The position numbers and the translations under genes were made by a program. Positions 14,804 through 15,895 of a DNA stretch of 15,895 nt are shown in pieces; the first letter of the stretch is position 1, and the number at the start of each line of letters is the position of its first letter. The stretch covers positions 1 through 15,895 of the forward strand of contig ONVR01000235.1 of assembly GCA_900321335.1 (NCBI GenBank). The letters are read 5' to 3'. The stretch comes from an uncultured Eubacteriales bacterium (GTDB lineage Bacteria > Bacillota > Clostridia > Oscillospirales > Oscillospiraceae). Under the pieces are notes generated by a model, which was given only the letters and a program-made list of their open reading frames with translations, ran no database searches and was not told the origin of the DNA.

Positions 14804-14832
14804 AAGGCAGCACCTTACGGGTGCTGCCTTTT
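14804..14832 (+). terminator. Rho-independent terminator after thrH
   Basis: A perfect 11-bp stem (14804-14814 with 14820-14830) and TTACG loop is followed by TTTTCC. The 79 nt between the thrH stop and this stem can fold too: CGTGCC (14760-14765) with GGCATG (14781-14786), and CTTCCG (14756-14761) with CGGAAG (14801-14806). The second pairing would compete with the base of the terminator. I recognise no known RNA class here. Confidence 0.75.
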
Positions 14833-14858
14833 CCTGTTTTCGGGGCCGAAACAAGCGG

Positions 14859-14887
14859 TTGAAAACACCGGAAAATTGGATTATAAT
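14859..14887 (+). promoter_or_regulatory. Sigma-A promoter TTGAAA-17-TATAAT for the activase gene
   Basis: The -35 TTGAAA (14859-14864) and perfect -10 TATAAT (14882-14887) have a 17-base spacer. The expected start near 14894 gives a leader of about 37 nt to the ATG at 14931. Confidence 0.87.
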
Positions 14888-14930
14888 ATACAATAACGCA
14901 AAAATACCGAGATACTGGAGTGTAGCGACC

Positions 14931-15895
14931 ATGAGCCTGAGAATCGGAATTGATATCGGAAGTACCACCGTCAAAACCACCGTGCTCTCCGAAACGGGAG
15001 AGCTGCTTTTTCACGCCTACGAGCGGCATTTTTCCATGGTGCGCCAGAAGGCGGCGGAGCAGCTTCGCTCCGCGGAGGAAATCCTGAGAGGCCAGCAGGT
15101 CCAGGCGGTGATCACGGGCTCTGCCGGACTGGGCGTGGCCAAGGCCTCTCACATCCGTTTCGTTCAGGAGGTGTATGCCACGGCTGCGGCCGTCCGGCAG
15201 TACATCCCAGACACGGACGCGGTCATCGAGCTGGGGGGCGAGGACGCCAAGATCATCTTCTTCGGCGGCAGCCTGGAGGAGCGGATGAACGGCTCCTGCG
15301 CCGGAGGCACCGGCGCCTTCATCGACCAGATGGCCCAGCTGCTGCGGGTGGACACGGCGGAGCTTGACCGCCTGTCCATGGGCTATGAAAAGATCTATCC
15401 CATCGCCTCCCGGTGCGGCGTATTCGCCAAGAGCGACATCCAGCCGATTCTGAATCAGGGCGGCCGCCACGAGGACATCGCCGCCTCCATCTTTCAGGCG
15501 GTGGTGGATCAGACCATCGCGGGTCTGACCCAGGGCCGGGAGCTCACGGGCAAGATCGTGTTTTTAGGCGGCCCGCTGACCTTCCTCAAGGGTCTGCGGC
15601 AGCGCTTTGTGGAGACGCTGAAGCTGGACGAGGAGCACGCCGTTTTCCCGGAAAACGCCGACTGCTTCGCCGCGCTGGGGGCGGCCCTGTGCAACGACGG
15701 CACGAGGACGTGCAGCTATGAACAGCTCCTGTCCCAGTTGGAAAACGCCGTGGACGCGGATACCCTGACGGACACCATGCCGCCTCTGTTCGCCTCCCGG
15801 GAGGCATACGACGCGTTTCTCGCCCGCCACGGAAAGGCCACGCCGGTGTCTGTGGACCCGGAGACTTACGCCGGCAAGGCGTACCTGGGCGTGGA
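14931..15895 (+). CDS. 2-hydroxyacyl-CoA dehydratase-type activase (BadF/BadG/BcrA/BcrD ATPase), probably long multidomain form, 3' partial
   Basis: This is an ATP-driven electron activase of the ASKHA fold. Known relatives (HgdC, BcrA/D) use ATP hydrolysis to push a low-potential electron into radical dehydratases or reductases. Residues 1-250 or so make one complete domain: GIDIGSTTVKTTVL (6-19, phosphate loop), ELGGEDAK (second phosphate motif), and the two cluster cysteines C123 in NGSCAGGTGAFIDQMA and C162 in SRCGVFAKSD, which in a dimer bind one [4Fe-4S]. After a linker the frame ends at AYLGV, where the long fused forms begin their second ASKHA domain, so the full protein is probably over 1,000 residues with a dehydratase-like C-terminus. 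That part is inferred. GGAG (14917-14920) precedes the ATG by 10 nt. The protein would be cytoplasmic and oxygen-sensitive, and the substrate is unknown. Confidence 0.9.
   Translation, partial: MSLRIGIDIGSTTVKTTVLSETGELLFHAYERHFSMVRQKAAEQLRSAEEILRGQQVQAVITGSAGLGVAKASHIRFVQEVYATAAAVRQYIPDTDAVIELGGEDAKIIFFGGSLEERMNGSCAGGTGAFIDQMAQLLRVDTAELDRLSMGYEKIYPIASRCGVFAKSDIQPILNQGGRHEDIAASIFQAVVDQTIAGLTQGRELTGKIVFLGGPLTFLKGLRQRFVETLKLDEEHAVFPENADCFAALGAALCNDGTRTCSYEQLLSQLENAVDADTLTDTMPPLFASREAYDAFLARHGKATPVSVDPETYAGKAYLGV

Noticed and set aside
1..15895. CRISPR arrays, insertion sequences, tRNA genes or long direct repeats
   Set aside because: Reading through the gaps showed none; all gaps over 100 bases are explained by promoters, riboswitch, T-box or terminators.

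Overview
The window looks like chromosomal DNA from a GC-rich, strictly anaerobic Bacillota (Clostridia), most like an Oscillospiraceae-type gut bacterium. That placement is inference. It rests on a tRNA-Val T-box in front of valS, a TPP riboswitch driving a ThiT (ECF-type) thiamine uptake gene, an oxygen-sensitive 2-hydroxyacyl-CoA dehydratase-type activase, an FeS-rich molybdenum enzyme, and strong GC bias at third codon positions. I see no tRNA or rRNA gene, insertion sequence, phage gene or CRISPR array.

Layout. (1) 1-3481: a two-gene molybdoenzyme operon cut by the left edge. A bis-MGD catalytic subunit of the pyrogallol transhydroxylase / resorcinol hydroxylase type is followed by a small subunit with four ferredoxin-type Cys motifs and a C-terminal beta-sandwich domain; a strong hairpin terminator ends the operon. 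(2) 3497-4686: a membrane acyltransferase-3 gene with its own terminator. (3) 4716-7452: a promoter, an E2/CAT-fold acyltransferase lacking the usual catalytic His, an overlapping acyl-CoA synthetase, and a terminator. (4) 7475-8904: promoter, TPP riboswitch with antiterminator and terminator, then thiT-thiN (thiamine uptake and pyrophosphorylation). (5) 8917-11885: promoter, T-box leader with a GTC specifier, valS, and a bidirectional terminator. (6) 11884-12909, minus strand: an Rrf2-family regulator translationally coupled to a GNAT acetyltransferase. (7) 12920-14832, plus strand: an FkbM-type methyltransferase divergent from the Rrf2 gene, then thrH (phosphoserine phosphatase / homoserine phosphotransferase) from its own internal promoter, then a structured 3' region with a terminator. 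(8) 14859-15895: a promoter and the first ASKHA domain of a large activase of the 2-hydroxyacyl-CoA dehydratase type, cut by the right edge.

How the genes fit together. Most of the window is housekeeping: thiamine salvage, valine charging and serine metabolism, each under a readable RNA or promoter control. The most unusual content is the molybdoenzyme pair. Its subunits match the two-subunit architecture of Pelobacter pyrogallol-phloroglucinol transhydroxylase, but the small subunit keeps a full set of 16 cluster cysteines. This suggests an electron-transferring aromatic hydroxylase or dehydroxylase rather than a redox-neutral transhydroxylase. The acyl-CoA synthetase/E2-like pair is a second candidate for an uncharacterised pathway. 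The regulatory sites come from visual reading only and no search was run.
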